A stretch of DNA of 64,000 nt, from positions 1-64,000 of the forward strand of contig JAFWPH010000014.1 of NCBI GenBank assembly GCA_017509605.1, given 5' to 3'. The notes under the pieces were generated by a model. The model was not told where the DNA came from. It did no database searches and saw only the letters and a program-made list of their open reading frames with translations. The translations under genes were made by a program, and so were the position numbers. How positions within the stretch are numbered: the stretch's first letter is position 1; each line of letters starts with the position of its first letter. Source of the stretch: Bacteroidaceae bacterium. GTDB taxonomy: Bacteria > Bacteroidota > Bacteroidia > Bacteroidales > Bacteroidaceae. Shown in pieces: positions 1-8,248 of the stretch.

Positions 1-1
1 A

Positions 2-97
2 AGAGGAAAGTACCAACTATATCAACACGGTGTCGAATACAATGCCGTGATAGGTCTGTCATGCCTCTATGCCAACGAATTACGCGTGTTTAGTTAA
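2..97 (+). CDS. Possible 3' end of an unidentified gene (5' end outside the window)
   Basis: The second forward frame is open from the window edge for 31 codons and ends in TAA. The peptide (RGKYQLYQHGVEYNAVIGLS... ending RVFS) has a normal protein composition. It is too short to assign to a family. It could be chance, since the first frame is also open to a TAG. Confidence 0.3.
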   Translation, partial: RGKYQLYQHGVEYNAVIGLSCLYANELRVFS

Positions 98-215
98 TTC
101 TGCGGGGCAATTTGTTTCCTATTTATAGAGGAAAGATACAATAATTTCTTTACTGTGGTCCGTTTCTGTCGCTATTTGTTTCGTTTGGGTATGCAATTTA
201 ATCAATAATTATATG

Positions 216-223
216 TATATTTG
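216..223 (+). promoter_or_regulatory. Predicted -7 box for the winged-helix/hydrolase operon
   Basis: TATATTTG fits the Bacteroidetes -7 consensus TAnnTTTG. No -33 TTTG is seen at the usual 19-21 bp; the nearest is at 184-187. The leader from here to 357 is about 130 nt and contains a possible 23-codon upstream ORF (231-302, starting MLSQAFLMIQ). I see no riboswitch or other known element in 98-357. Confidence 0.45.
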
Positions 224-357
224 CACTCAGATGTTATCACAAGCCTTTCTGATGATACAAAATCAGATCTCAAGGCTCAAGGGATTAACAAGAAAGGCAT
301 AGAAAACAAGCTTGCCAAGCAATGCTAACATTAACAACTTAAAAACGATTAAAAACT

Positions 358-531
358 ATGAAAGAAAAGGTATTACAGGCTATGCGTGAGTACGGTGCAC
401 CCGTGAACGCTGGCAAGATTGCGGAAATCACAGGCATTGACCGCAAGGAAGTTGACAAGGCGTTTGCCGAATTGAAGAAGGAAGGTGCGATTGTATCGCC
501 CGTACGCTGCAAGTGGGAACCCGCTAAATGA
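358..531 (+). CDS. Small winged-helix protein, 57 aa
   Basis: MKEKVLQAMREYGAPVNAGK... reads as one compact helix-turn-helix/winged-helix unit. Helix one is KVLQAMREYG, then NAGKIAEITGI as the turn, VDKAFAELKKEG as the recognition helix, and a short beta wing (AIVSPVRCKWEP). Stand-alone proteins of this kind in Bacteroidetes are annotated as putative transcriptional regulators. The gene ends 7 nt before the metallo-hydrolase start, so the two are probably co-transcribed. Whether it binds DNA or a protein partner cannot be told from sequence. Confidence 0.7.
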   Translation: MKEKVLQAMREYGAPVNAGKIAEITGIDRKEVDKAFAELKKEGAIVSPVRCKWEPAK

Positions 532-538
532 GGAAGCT

Positions 539-1282
539 ATGGAAATCAAAGCAATTCGCATGTTCGATGGCGGGTTTATGAACCAGCAATTCGCCTTTGG
601 AGGAGAAAGTAAAGAGGGTGCAGACGAACAAATCATATACCGCAGCTCGCTACAGAATTTCCTCATCGACATGGGCAATGAGGTGATACTTGTTGATACT
701 GGCTTCAAGAACGGATTCCCCGCACCTGCCAAAAAGTTAGGCGCACCCCTCTATATGGGCGAGAAACTGAAGGACTACATGGAGGCTTTTACCGCATTGG
801 GGTACACGCCTGAGCAGGTGACGAAGATTCTTATCACCCATAAGCACCCCGACCACACTGGAGCGTTGGAATATTTTCCCAACGCTAAGGTCTATATCTC
901 GCCGGAAGATGCCGACGCCATGAAATTGGAGGGCGATAACATCATCCGCGCCGAATACGGCAAGCCCTTCAAGAACTTCCCCAATGCGCAGCAGGTGGCC
1001 GATGGTGTTTGGTTTATCGAAGCTAAAGGTCACACCAAGGGCAACAGCATCATCATCGCCGAGATGGACAATATCTACTATATGTTCCATGGCGACGTGA
1101 CCTATTGCGACGCTGCACTTAAAGCAAACAAGCTCAGCATCGTTTTCGAGGATATTGACGCAGCCCGCCAGACCCTCGACCGCGTGCGTGAGTTCATCAA
1201 GAGCAATTCTACCGTCTATCTCTCCACCCATTGCCCCGAGGGCTACGAGAATCTGGAGATGAAGCGCGTGATGAAACTGTAA
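539..1282 (+). CDS. Metallo-beta-lactamase-fold hydrolase (lactonase/glyoxalase-like)
   Basis: 247 aa. The dinuclear zinc ligands are visible in order: HKHPDH (HxHxDH motif), the His of GHTKG, the Asp of HGDVTY, and the His of STHCPEG. This set matches the N-acyl-homoserine-lactonase-like branch, but the substrate cannot be assigned. I chose the ATG at 539 because it follows an AGGA-containing spacer and leaves a 7-nt gap to the small winged-helix gene. A longer reading from 485 would overlap that gene by 47 nt and adds 18 residues of no recognisable structure. No signal peptide, so probably cytoplasmic. Confidence 0.82.
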   Translation: MEIKAIRMFDGGFMNQQFAFGGESKEGADEQIIYRSSLQNFLIDMGNEVILVDTGFKNGFPAPAKKLGAPLYMGEKLKDYMEAFTALGYTPEQVTKILITHKHPDHTGALEYFPNAKVYISPEDADAMKLEGDNIIRAEYGKPFKNFPNAQQVADGVWFIEAKGHTKGNSIIIAEMDNIYYMFHGDVTYCDAALKANKLSIVFEDIDAARQTLDRVREFIKSNSTVYLSTHCPEGYENLEMKRVMKL

Positions 1283-1285
1283 ACG

Positions 1286-1311
1286 AAAGGAGGGCTTCGG
1301 CTCTCCTTTTT
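1286..1311 (+). terminator. Intrinsic terminator after the metallo-hydrolase
   Basis: A stem of AAAGGAG paired with CTCCTTT encloses a GC-rich TTCG-containing loop and is followed directly by a T run. It begins 3 nt after the TAA stop. Confidence 0.75.
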
Positions 1312-1326
1312 CATTTCTTATGGGTA

Positions 1327-1357
1327 TTGCGCAATTCAAGAAAAAGAAGTACTTTTG
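1327..1357 (+). promoter_or_regulatory. Predicted promoter of the ZIP transporter
   Basis: A perfect TAnnTTTG -7 box (TACTTTTG, 1350-1357) has a TTG 20 bp upstream (1327-1329). It lies 32 nt before the ZIP start codon. Confidence 0.6.
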
Positions 1358-1388
1358 CTCCCGTTAAATCGCAACAATCCACCCGCTT

Positions 1389-2171
1389 ATGACGACGACA
1401 TTGATTATAGGACTGCTGATTCCATTGCTTGGTACGATGCTCGGGGCTGCCTTCGTGTTCTTCATGAAGGATGAGATCTCGCCTCGACTGCAAAAGTCAT
1501 TACTGGGCTTTGCATCGGGTGTAATGGTGGCGGCATCAGTGTGGTCGCTCTTAATTCCTTCAATAGAGATGGAAGCCGATAGCGGAAAATTGGCGGTAAT
1601 GCCTGCTGCTGTGGGATTTCTCTTAGGAATGGGCTTTCTGTTGCTCATCGACGAACTGACACCGCACCTGCATATCGGAACGGACAAGCCAGAAGGTATG
1701 CGCTCGCACCTTTCAAAGACAGCCATGCTTGCCCTTGCTGTCACTATACACAACCTCCCTGAAGGCATGGCCGTAGGTGTGGTGTTCGCTGGAGCGGAGA
1801 ATGGAGCCGCTCATATCTCATTGGCCAGCGCCATCGCCGTTTCGTTGGGTATCGCCATTCAGAACATTCCCGAAGGTGCCATTATCTCCATGCCAATGCG
1901 AGCCGCAGGCAACAGTCGTTGGCGCTCGTTCCTGATCGGTTCTCTGAGCGGAGCAATAGAACCAGTTGGGGCTATTGCCGTTTTGTTGCTGGCTTCGTTA
2001 CTCATGCCCGCTCTCCCTTATATGCTGGCCTTTGCAGCTGGCGCCATGTTCTATGTTGTGGTCGAGGAATTGATACCTGAAGCCTCCGAGGGCCAACACT
2101 CCAATCTCAGTACCATCGGCTTTGCCATTGGCTTCGTCTTGATGATGGTGCTCGATGTCGTTATGGGATAA
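1389..2171 (+). CDS. ZIP-family divalent metal transporter
   Basis: 260 aa inner-membrane protein with about eight hydrophobic segments. The two ZIP signatures are present: HNLPEGMAVG in TM4 and QNIPEGAIIS in TM5, which carry the His/Asn/Glu metal-binding residues. A His-containing loop (DELTPHLHIG) precedes TM4. Family members such as ZupT import Zn2+ and other divalent cations into the cytoplasm. Length is typical. No metal-responsive operator is evident upstream. Exact metal preference is inference. Confidence 0.88.
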   Translation: MTTTLIIGLLIPLLGTMLGAAFVFFMKDEISPRLQKSLLGFASGVMVAASVWSLLIPSIEMEADSGKLAVMPAAVGFLLGMGFLLLIDELTPHLHIGTDKPEGMRSHLSKTAMLALAVTIHNLPEGMAVGVVFAGAENGAAHISLASAIAVSLGIAIQNIPEGAIISMPMRAAGNSRWRSFLIGSLSGAIEPVGAIAVLLLASLLMPALPYMLAFAAGAMFYVVVEELIPEASEGQHSNLSTIGFAIGFVLMMVLDVVMG

Positions 2172-2258
2172 TCTGCTGCTTATCAATATTATCATAAACA
2201 AGGATGGTCCCGACGTTAATATCTTGAAGAATCTACATCATAATAGAAATGATTGTTG

Positions 2259-2266
2259 TAATTTTG
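2259..2266 (+). promoter_or_regulatory. Predicted -7 box for the thioredoxin/hydrolase fusion gene
   Basis: TAATTTTG matches TAnnTTTG and lies about 75 nt upstream of the start codon. No convincing -33 element at the usual spacing. Confidence 0.45.
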
Positions 2267-2341
2267 CATCTCATAAAAGAGGATGTGGCGGAGATGAGGA
2301 AAGAGAAGATGATACTGCATCAATGAAAAAAAGAAAAGAAT

Positions 2342-3670
2342 ATGAAAAAGACGACATTTATCATGTTTGCACTGCTCTTGGGGGCAACAGTGGCAAAGGC
2401 ACAGTCCGCACAGTCGGACATGGACGACAAGTATGCAACGGAGTTGGTGAAGGTTGGCACGGCTGCCCCAGACTTCAAGATGAAGACACCCGACGGCAAG
2501 ACCGTACAGTTGTCGAAGTATGCCAAAGGCAAGACCGTGGTGCTCGACTTCTGGGCATCGTGGTGTCCTGACTGCCGAAAGGATGCCCCGGAAGTGGTGC
2601 GACTGTATAAGGCCTACCATCCGTATGGCATTGAGTTTATCGGCATCTCTATGGACACCGATGTGGAAGCATGGAAGAAGGCCATTGAGAAGTATGGCAT
2701 CACCTATCCCCAGGTAAGCGAACTGAAGAAGTTCAAGGAGACCGACATCGCCAAGTCTTACGGTGTAAACTGGATTCCCTCGATGGTGGTCGTTGGGCCA
2801 GACGGGCAGGTGAAACTCTCCACGGTGCTGACATATAAGGTGGACAAGTACCTGAAGGAATTGACCACAGGTTCGTATGCGCCATCCAAAAAAGGCGAGA
2901 CTCTGTGGATTGACGGTGACCACGGACGGTTGAAAGCCATCATCCAGAAGCCTGAGCTGCAACAGGGCGAGAAGTGTCCGATGGTCATCTTCTGTCATGG
3001 TTTCAGCGGTTCGAAAGACGGTCCGCTGTTTGAACTTGTGGCCGACACCTTGCAAGCTCATGGCATAGCCAGCATCCGCTTCGACTTCAACGGACACGGT
3101 GAGAGTGAGGGCGAATTCAAGGACATGACCGTTCCCAACGAAATCGAGGATGCAAAAAAAGTAGTGGAGTATGTGAGCGACCTGAGATACGTGAGTTCAC
3201 TGGCCATAGCGGGTCATTCGCAGGGCGGTGTCGTGGCCGCCATGACAGCGGGACAACTGAGCGAGGAACTGGGTGAGCCAGCATTCAAAGCGGTGGTCCT
3301 GATGGCTCCAGCCGCTGTCCTGCGCGACGACGCCATCCGCGGCAACACAATGGGCAAGCAGTATGACCCCTTCGATCCAGGCGAGTATGTGGAGTTGTGG
3401 GGTGGTCTGAAACTCGGTGGCCAGTATATCCGCACCGCCTTCAACCTACCTATCTATGAGACTGCGGCAAAGTATCAGGGACCGGCGCTGATCATCCACG
3501 GCAACGCCGACCGCGTCGTACCCTACACCTATGGGGAGCGATTCCATCAGATCTGGCCCGAAAGCGAGCTGGTCATACAGGAATACTTCGACCACGGTTT
3601 CTCACAGAACATCTATCGCACTACCGACATCGTATCCAACTACCTGATCAACCAATTGAGAGGCAAATAA
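2342..3670 (+). CDS. Secreted fusion: TlpA-like thioredoxin domain plus alpha/beta hydrolase
   Basis: 442 aa. Residues 1-20 are a signal peptide (MKKTTFIMFALLLGATVAKA, cut before Q). Residues about 32-170 are a TlpA/ResA-type thioredoxin fold with the redox motif WASWCPDCRKD. Residues about 180-440 are an alpha/beta hydrolase: HGFSGSKDG oxyanion region, nucleophile elbow GHSQGG, Asp in HGNADRVVP and His in DHGFS. Both catalytic sets look intact, so this is a genuine fusion of a periplasmic disulfide reductase and a serine esterase/acylaminopeptidase-like enzyme. It stands alone between the ZIP gene and a convergent operon. Substrate unknown. Confidence 0.85.
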   Translation: MKKTTFIMFALLLGATVAKAQSAQSDMDDKYATELVKVGTAAPDFKMKTPDGKTVQLSKYAKGKTVVLDFWASWCPDCRKDAPEVVRLYKAYHPYGIEFIGISMDTDVEAWKKAIEKYGITYPQVSELKKFKETDIAKSYGVNWIPSMVVVGPDGQVKLSTVLTYKVDKYLKELTTGSYAPSKKGETLWIDGDHGRLKAIIQKPELQQGEKCPMVIFCHGFSGSKDGPLFELVADTLQAHGIASIRFDFNGHGESEGEFKDMTVPNEIEDAKKVVEYVSDLRYVSSLAIAGHSQGGVVAAMTAGQLSEELGEPAFKAVVLMAPAAVLRDDAIRGNTMGKQYDPFDPGEYVELWGGLKLGGQYIRTAFNLPIYETAAKYQGPALIIHGNADRVVPYTYGERFHQIWPESELVIQEYFDHGFSQNIYRTTDIVSNYLINQLRGK

Positions 3671-3745
3671 AAGACGGAAGCAGATTCAAGCATCATGCTC
3701 GCCATTCCCTGCAGTGCGTGAGCTATTTGATTGCGCATTGAACGA

Positions 3746-4468
3746 TTATCGACTTAAGAACTTTGTGTTCAGATACTGCTGAAAGGCTTCCTTGTACAGG
3801 TCGCCTATAGGAAGATAGGTGTTCTCGTCCATGATGACACGGCTCTTATTGACTTCCTGAATCTTCTTGAGATTGATGATATAGGAACGGTGTATGCGCA
3901 TGAAGTAGTTTGGCAAGTTCTCCTCCATTTTCTTCATGGAAAGGAGGGTAATGATGGGTTTGGGTTGACTGTCAAGCCAAACTTTCACGTATTCGCTCAT
4001 CGACTCGATATAGCGGATATCAGGGATGTTCACATTAACAATGCGGTAGTCGGTTTTGAGGAAGAGAGTCTCCGCTTGTGGAACGGGATTGCTGTCAACT
4101 ACGACAGGGGTGCTCTCAATCCTTTCCTGTAGCCGTTGTGCAGCTCTCTGGAACTCTTGCAGCCCGAAGGGTTTCAGCAAATAATCCACGGCATTCACAC
4201 GGAAGCCTTCGACAGCGTACTCTGAATAGGCGGTAGTGAAGACGATAAGCGGCGGCACAGCGAGCGACTTCACGAAGTCCATGCCATTGAGGTCGGGCAT
4301 GTTGATGTCGCAGAATATGGCTTCCACAGTGTCGTTCTCCAAAAAAGCGCGGGCCTCCAAAGCACTCTGGCACTGGGCGGCAAGTTCAAGGAAAGGAACT
4401 TTATTGATGTAGGTGACAAGTTTCCTGAGCGCTAATGGCTCATCATCGATGGCGAGGCAACGTATCAT
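3746..4468 (-). CDS. LytTR-family response regulator
   Basis: 240 aa. N-terminal receiver with acidic pair D8/D9, phosphoacceptor D54 (FCDINMPDLNG), T78/T79 and K99. The C-terminal LytTR DNA-binding domain (about 140-238) contains FMRIHRSYIINLKKI, typical of the family. It follows the sensor kinase gene by 6 nt, so the two form one system. LytTR proteins bind direct repeats about two helical turns apart; such a pair lies at 8140-8170, upstream of the first gene of this operon, which suggests autoregulation. Confidence 0.92.
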   Translation of the reverse strand: MIRCLAIDDEPLALRKLVTYINKVPFLELAAQCQSALEARAFLENDTVEAIFCDINMPDLNGMDFVKSLAVPPLIVFTTAYSEYAVEGFRVNAVDYLLKPFGLQEFQRAAQRLQERIESTPVVVDSNPVPQAETLFLKTDYRIVNVNIPDIRYIESMSEYVKVWLDSQPKPIITLLSMKKMEENLPNYFMRIHRSYIINLKKIQEVNKSRVIMDENTYLPIGDLYKEAFQQYLNTKFLSR

Positions 4469-4474
4469 TTATTC

Positions 4475-5671
4475 TTATGATTTGAGAGGGATGACAAGTT
4501 CAACGTGGTAAATGTCGGGAGTGTCATTGATGTCTAATGTATAGTTGTTGTCGTAAAGCAGGTTGAGACGCTTACGCACGTTGTCAAGACCTACCCCACC
4601 CTTTTCCTCATTCGCTTGGTCTGCTTTTGAGTTACTGCACTTGAACTTCAGTTTCTCTCCCTCGACTGCAACGTTGATATCAATGAACGATTCACGCTGG
4701 TAGCTGATACCATGTTTGAAGGCATTCTCGATGAAAGTGATGAGAATCAACGGTGGTATTTGACGGTCGGGCGATTCCTGAGGCATATCGAGCGTTATCT
4801 TCACCTTCTCGGTATAGCGCAGCTGCATCAGGGCGACATAATGACGTATGAAGTCAAACTCGCGTGAGATGGGCACGTCCTTCTTGTTGCCCTCATAGAG
4901 TACAAAACGCATCATTTTCGACAGCTCCAATATCGTGTCCTTTGCCTGCTCTGGGTCTATATCTACCAAGGCATGGATATTGTTGAGCGTGTTCATGAAG
5001 AAATGAGGATTGATTTGGTAGCGCAGATACTCCAACTGCTGCTCCAGGTTTTCGTGCTCCAATTCTGCCAACCGCTTCTGGTCATCCCTGCTGCGGTAAT
5101 AGAACTTGATGCCGAGGTTGGCGCCGAACATCAGGACGAGAACCACAATGGTCAGAATGTCGCGCTCACCAACAAAAGGTGGCCGTGGGCCTGCTTTATG
5201 ATCCCTATTTCGTGGACGTTTGCCCTTCATCAAATGCCCGTCGTCTGGTAATGGCGGACGTTCGCCATCGAATGCTGTCGGTGATTCTGCATGTGGTTCT
5301 GCAAAAGACGGCTGATGGTTATTGACCCGTTCCATAGGTGGCCGTCTGTGATTCCGTCTTTCCGGCCTCTGGTTGCACTGGTAAAGCGTGAACGCCATCA
5401 GCATTGCGGCTACTGAAGCGTAATACACGACACGTTTACCTCCATGCACAAGCAGTGGCGCTAACAAGAAATTGTGGATGAGAAACAGCAAAAGATAAAC
5501 AGCGAACAGTCTCCACGCGAAGAACACCTCCGACCAATCGAACTCGATGTTCGGGTCGTTGACCGTACGCACATACAAACTTAGCAGCGGGGCTGCGAAG
5601 AGCAAGCCCCACACTGCCAAGTATATCAGGTTTTCCTGTCGTGACTGTTTCATCCAGATTCTTCTTGCCAT
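4475..5671 (-). CDS. LytS-type sensor histidine kinase
   Basis: 398 aa. Four predicted membrane helices (about 16-34, 50-73, 81-97, 171-190), then a coiled linker and the His_kinase domain with LRYQINPHFFMNTLNNIHAL (phosphoacceptor H223) and a GHKL ATPase part (FIENAFKHGI, GGVGLDNVRKRL). The loop between helices 3 and 4 (98-169) is rich in Pro, Arg and His. By the positive-inside rule it could face the periplasm and act as a sensor, although its many basic residues weaken that call. An alternative start is at 5653 (MKQSRQENL). Signals to the adjacent response regulator. Confidence 0.9.
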   Translation of the reverse strand: MARRIWMKQSRQENLIYLAVWGLLFAAPLLSLYVRTVNDPNIEFDWSEVFFAWRLFAVYLLLFLIHNFLLAPLLVHGGKRVVYYASVAAMLMAFTLYQCNQRPERRNHRRPPMERVNNHQPSFAEPHAESPTAFDGERPPLPDDGHLMKGKRPRNRDHKAGPRPPFVGERDILTIVVLVLMFGANLGIKFYYRSRDDQKRLAELEHENLEQQLEYLRYQINPHFFMNTLNNIHALVDIDPEQAKDTILELSKMMRFVLYEGNKKDVPISREFDFIRHYVALMQLRYTEKVKITLDMPQESPDRQIPPLILITFIENAFKHGISYQRESFIDINVAVEGEKLKFKCSNSKADQANEEKGGVGLDNVRKRLNLLYDNNYTLDINDTPDIYHVELVIPLKS

Positions 5672-5707
5672 ATCTAATAACGTAAGAAACAGAATATTAT
5701 TGTAACG

Positions 5708-7609
5708 TTATCTTCCCGAAGAACTGGTGGCTGCCTTGCACGAAGTGGACGAAGAACCAATGGTCACGGTATAGCTTGTACCCGAGGTGAGCCCCGAACA
5801 GCTGAGCAGATAACTGAAGCTGCCACTGCTCTGACCACCGCCACCGCCGCCTGGCCTGCCGCCACCACCAGGTCCGCCGCCACCGCCAGGTCCGCCACCA
5901 CCACCAGGTCCGCCACCACCACCGCTTGATGGTGAATAGCCTGTTGGTACTGTGAAGGAGGCCAACACTGTCCCGCCGTTCTTCACGCTGACCGCTGTGC
6001 CAGCCGTGGCACTACCCGTGGTGCTGAGCACACACTGCGAACCAGTGGTAGAGGTGACTGCGTTGTTGCCACCGCCAATGCCCAGCACTGTGCCACCAGT
6101 GATATAGAGGTTGTAGCGTTCGGCGGCATCCAGTCCGCACTCAGGCTGTCCGGCACCACAAGCGATGATGGTGCCACCTGAGATACACATGTTGCCGTTG
6201 CTGTCAATACCGTCATTGCCGTTGCTGACACCAGTCACTGTGCCACCTTTCAGATACATGTGGCTGGCGGAGTTGATAGCGTCGTCAGATGTACTGAGGG
6301 CATAAACGACCCCATCGGTGACGGTCAGTGTGCCTTTTGTTTCGATGGCCTCGTGAGCGCTTGACGTGGCAGTGATGTTGCCACCGCTGATGGTCATATT
6401 GCCATCGCTCTTGATAGCCTTCGGCTGCGCCTTGGCACTGCTATAGGAATAAGTCTTGCCTGTCGTCGTTGCCCCGATGACACCGCCAGTGATGGTGAGC
6501 GTGCCATCAGCCTTGATGCACTTGCCACCTGTACCTGTCGATTTGAGCGTCAACGCGCCACCGCTGATTGTCATGTTGCCGTCAGACTTCAAACCAGCAC
6601 ATCCGTTGGCATCTCTATCGTCGGTGTCGTAGGCGCCGTTGCCTGTTGTCGTGACATTCAGCGTACCGTCGCTGATGCGCAGTTCGCCCTGGGCCTTGAT
6701 GCCTTTGGTGGCAGCAGCCGTAGTGGTCACCGTCAGTGTGCCATCCTCGATGTAGATATTGCCACTGTCCTCATCATCGTGGTCTGTGGTCTCACCCGTC
6801 GAGGTGCTACCGCTCAAGTCGCATTGTATGCCGTCGTCACCCACACCGCTGATGGTCAACACACCGCTTTTCATCAGAAAGTACTCCTCGCAGTTGATGC
6901 CGTCGTTGACAGCTGAGGTGACATTCAATGTTAAGTTTTTGATGGAGATGTACGAGGCGCTCTTGATGCCGTGCTTGGCCTTGCCCACCACATTCAGTGT
7001 TCCGTTGCCTTGGAACTGGATTTGTCCTTTGCTGTAAATGCAGGCTTTCTGCGAACCGTTCGCTCCGTCGGTCAGCGTGTTCGTGGTGCCTTTCTTGGCG
7101 CTCAACTGAATGCGCTTCGAGTTGGTGATAGTTATGGCTGCGCCATCAGGGTTGGTCAGCGTCACTCCTGCGAACGACACCGTACACTTGTAGGAACCGG
7201 AGAGTGTCAGTGAGCCGTTGGATGACGTTCCTGAGAGCTGATAGGTAATCTCGTCGTCATCCACAGCATCAGTGTTGCTCTGCTCAATGGTGACATGTGC
7301 GCCATCGACAGCAGGTGTCACATATTGCGCCACGTTTCCAGCGACATAGACTTGTGCTGACGAGGCGTCGTATTCCACCGTCACAAGGTTGTCGGTCACT
7401 TCCGTGTCATCAACTTTCATCTCATCGACATCACTGAGCGTGAAGGTCTTTCCCATGATGGTCAGCTTCGTTCCGTCGGTATAGGTCATCTCTCCAGTCT
7501 GTGCGGCAGGATACTGATAGGTGACACTGCCCACCTTCACATTCAGTGTCTGGCTCATGCCTGCAGTAGTCAGCATGAGGGTTGTCAGGATAGCAAAAAC
7601 CTTTTTCAT
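5708..7609 (-). CDS. Secreted Cthe_2159-like carbohydrate-binding beta-helix protein
   Basis: 633 aa with signal peptide (MKKVFAILTTLMLTTAGMSQ). Residues about 20-70 form a small domain shared with the upstream gene (KLTIMGKTFTLSDVDEMKVDD). Residues about 85-540 are repeated beta-helix rungs with GINCEEYFLMKSGVLTISG, DGNMTISGG and GIDSNGNMCISGG, the signature of the Cthe_2159 family (calcium-dependent binding of acidic or cellulosic polysaccharide). About 558-595 is a Gly/Pro-rich linker of GGGGGP units, then a short beta tail with two Cys. Its start overlaps the preceding gene by 4 nt (ATGA) and the kinase follows after 36 nt, so all four genes are one operon. Binding target is inferred from the family. 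Confidence 0.8.
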   Translation of the reverse strand: MKKVFAILTTLMLTTAGMSQTLNVKVGSVTYQYPAAQTGEMTYTDGTKLTIMGKTFTLSDVDEMKVDDTEVTDNLVTVEYDASSAQVYVAGNVAQYVTPAVDGAHVTIEQSNTDAVDDDEITYQLSGTSSNGSLTLSGSYKCTVSFAGVTLTNPDGAAITITNSKRIQLSAKKGTTNTLTDGANGSQKACIYSKGQIQFQGNGTLNVVGKAKHGIKSASYISIKNLTLNVTSAVNDGINCEEYFLMKSGVLTISGVGDDGIQCDLSGSTSTGETTDHDDEDSGNIYIEDGTLTVTTTAAATKGIKAQGELRISDGTLNVTTTGNGAYDTDDRDANGCAGLKSDGNMTISGGALTLKSTGTGGKCIKADGTLTITGGVIGATTTGKTYSYSSAKAQPKAIKSDGNMTISGGNITATSSAHEAIETKGTLTVTDGVVYALSTSDDAINSASHMYLKGGTVTGVSNGNDGIDSNGNMCISGGTIIACGAGQPECGLDAAERYNLYITGGTVLGIGGGNNAVTSTTGSQCVLSTTGSATAGTAVSVKNGGTVLASFTVPTGYSPSSGGGGGPGGGGGPGGGGGPGGGGRPGGGGGGQSSGSFSYLLSCSGLTSGTSYTVTIGSSSTSCKAATSSSGR

Positions 7610-8007
7610 CTCACCACAATTTTACAGGTTCTTTCTTTGGTCTTGACGATATACACACCACGAGGTAATTTGCCGTCAGACACTTTTCCTTTTTCAAGGA
7701 TTCGGCCATTGAGGTCATAAACTTCGGCGTCGTCCGACAGTATATCGTCAATCTTTAAAGATTCAATGGCGTTGATTTCCGCACTCGTCTCGTCGGTCAT
7801 CGAGAAATACATCTTAGAGAGGTTGGAAAGGGTAAACGTCTGTGAACCGACCTTCAACGTTGTTCCGCTAATTGTCAATGTCAGCGATTCGACGTTGACC
7901 GAGGCCTTCGCGCCATCCGTCAGTTCAAAAGTCAAATAGGGATAGTCATCAGCCTGCGCCTGCAATGTACCTGCCATGACCAAAGCCGCTAATAAAAATT
8001 TCTTCAT
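7606..8007 (-). CDS. Small secreted protein with C-terminal T9SS-like sorting tail
   Basis: 133 aa. Signal peptide MKKFLLAALVMAGTLQAQA. The middle (LTLTISGTTLKVGSQTFTLS) is similar to the N-terminal domain of the following carbohydrate-binding protein. The end (VYDLNGRILEKGKV... PRGVYIVKTKERTCKIVVR) has the form of a Por/type IX secretion C-terminal domain: an NGR turn, GVYIV, then a basic final strand. First gene of the two-component operon. Function unknown; co-transcription suggests a surface or secreted role sensed or controlled by the LytTR system. Confidence 0.75.
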   Translation of the reverse strand: MKKFLLAALVMAGTLQAQADDYPYLTFELTDGAKASVNVESLTLTISGTTLKVGSQTFTLSNLSKMYFSMTDETSAEINAIESLKIDDILSDDAEVYDLNGRILEKGKVSDGKLPRGVYIVKTKERTCKIVVR

Positions 8008-8019
8008 AAACTGTTTATT

Positions 8020-8055
8020 AAATGGGAGTTAAAATGGGAGTTAAAATGGGAGTTA
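8020..8055. repeat. Three tandem 12-bp units in the operon leader
   Basis: AAATGGGAGTTA occurs three times head to tail with no mismatch, ending 12 nt upstream of the start codon at 8007. The same unit appears in intergenic regions at 27, 29.5, 31, 32 and 56 kb. Confidence 0.9.
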
Positions 8056-8103
8056 CAGGAGGAGATAAGCCAGCATGGCCAGCTGCATCACACGATTTGA
8101 GTG

Positions 8104-8111
8104 CAAAATAA
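8104..8111 (-). promoter_or_regulatory. Predicted -7 box of the LytTR operon
   Basis: On the minus strand TTATTTTG differs by one base from TAnnTTTG and is followed by CACTC. It lies about 29 bp downstream of the paired LytTR-type sites, a spacing that suits an activator overlapping the -33 region. Leader about 90 nt. Confidence 0.45.
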
Positions 8112-8139
8112 CAACTTTTTTCCTGATTTAGAAATATTA

Positions 8140-8170
8140 TTCAACGAATGGCCAGATTCTTTCAACGAAT
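8140..8170 (-). promoter_or_regulatory. Probable LytTR operator: two direct repeats, 21-bp period
   Basis: On the minus strand ATTCGTTGAA occurs twice, identical, with start-to-start distance of 21 bp (two helical turns). The core CGTTGA fits the CGTTNA core of LytTR-binding repeats, which are known to be direct repeats about 21-22 bp apart. The operon it precedes encodes a LytTR regulator, so positive autoregulation is the simplest reading. Confidence 0.65.
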
Positions 8171-8191
8171 CCCCCTTGAAAGCCATGATAC

Positions 8192-8224
8192 AAAAAAAAG
8201 ACCTCATTAGTGAATAATGAGGCC
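8192..8224 (-). terminator. Intrinsic terminator after the ArsC-like gene
   Basis: On the minus strand CCTCATTA pairs with TAATGAGG across a short loop and is followed by an eight-T run. It starts 25 nt after the arsC-like stop. Confidence 0.85.
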
Positions 8225-8248
8225 TGTTAGAAAGAAAGTCCTTTTTGG

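Noticed and set aside
231-302. Upstream 23-codon ORF as a leader peptide
   Set aside because: No run of one amino-acid codon or attenuator hairpin, so regulation by translation is not supported.
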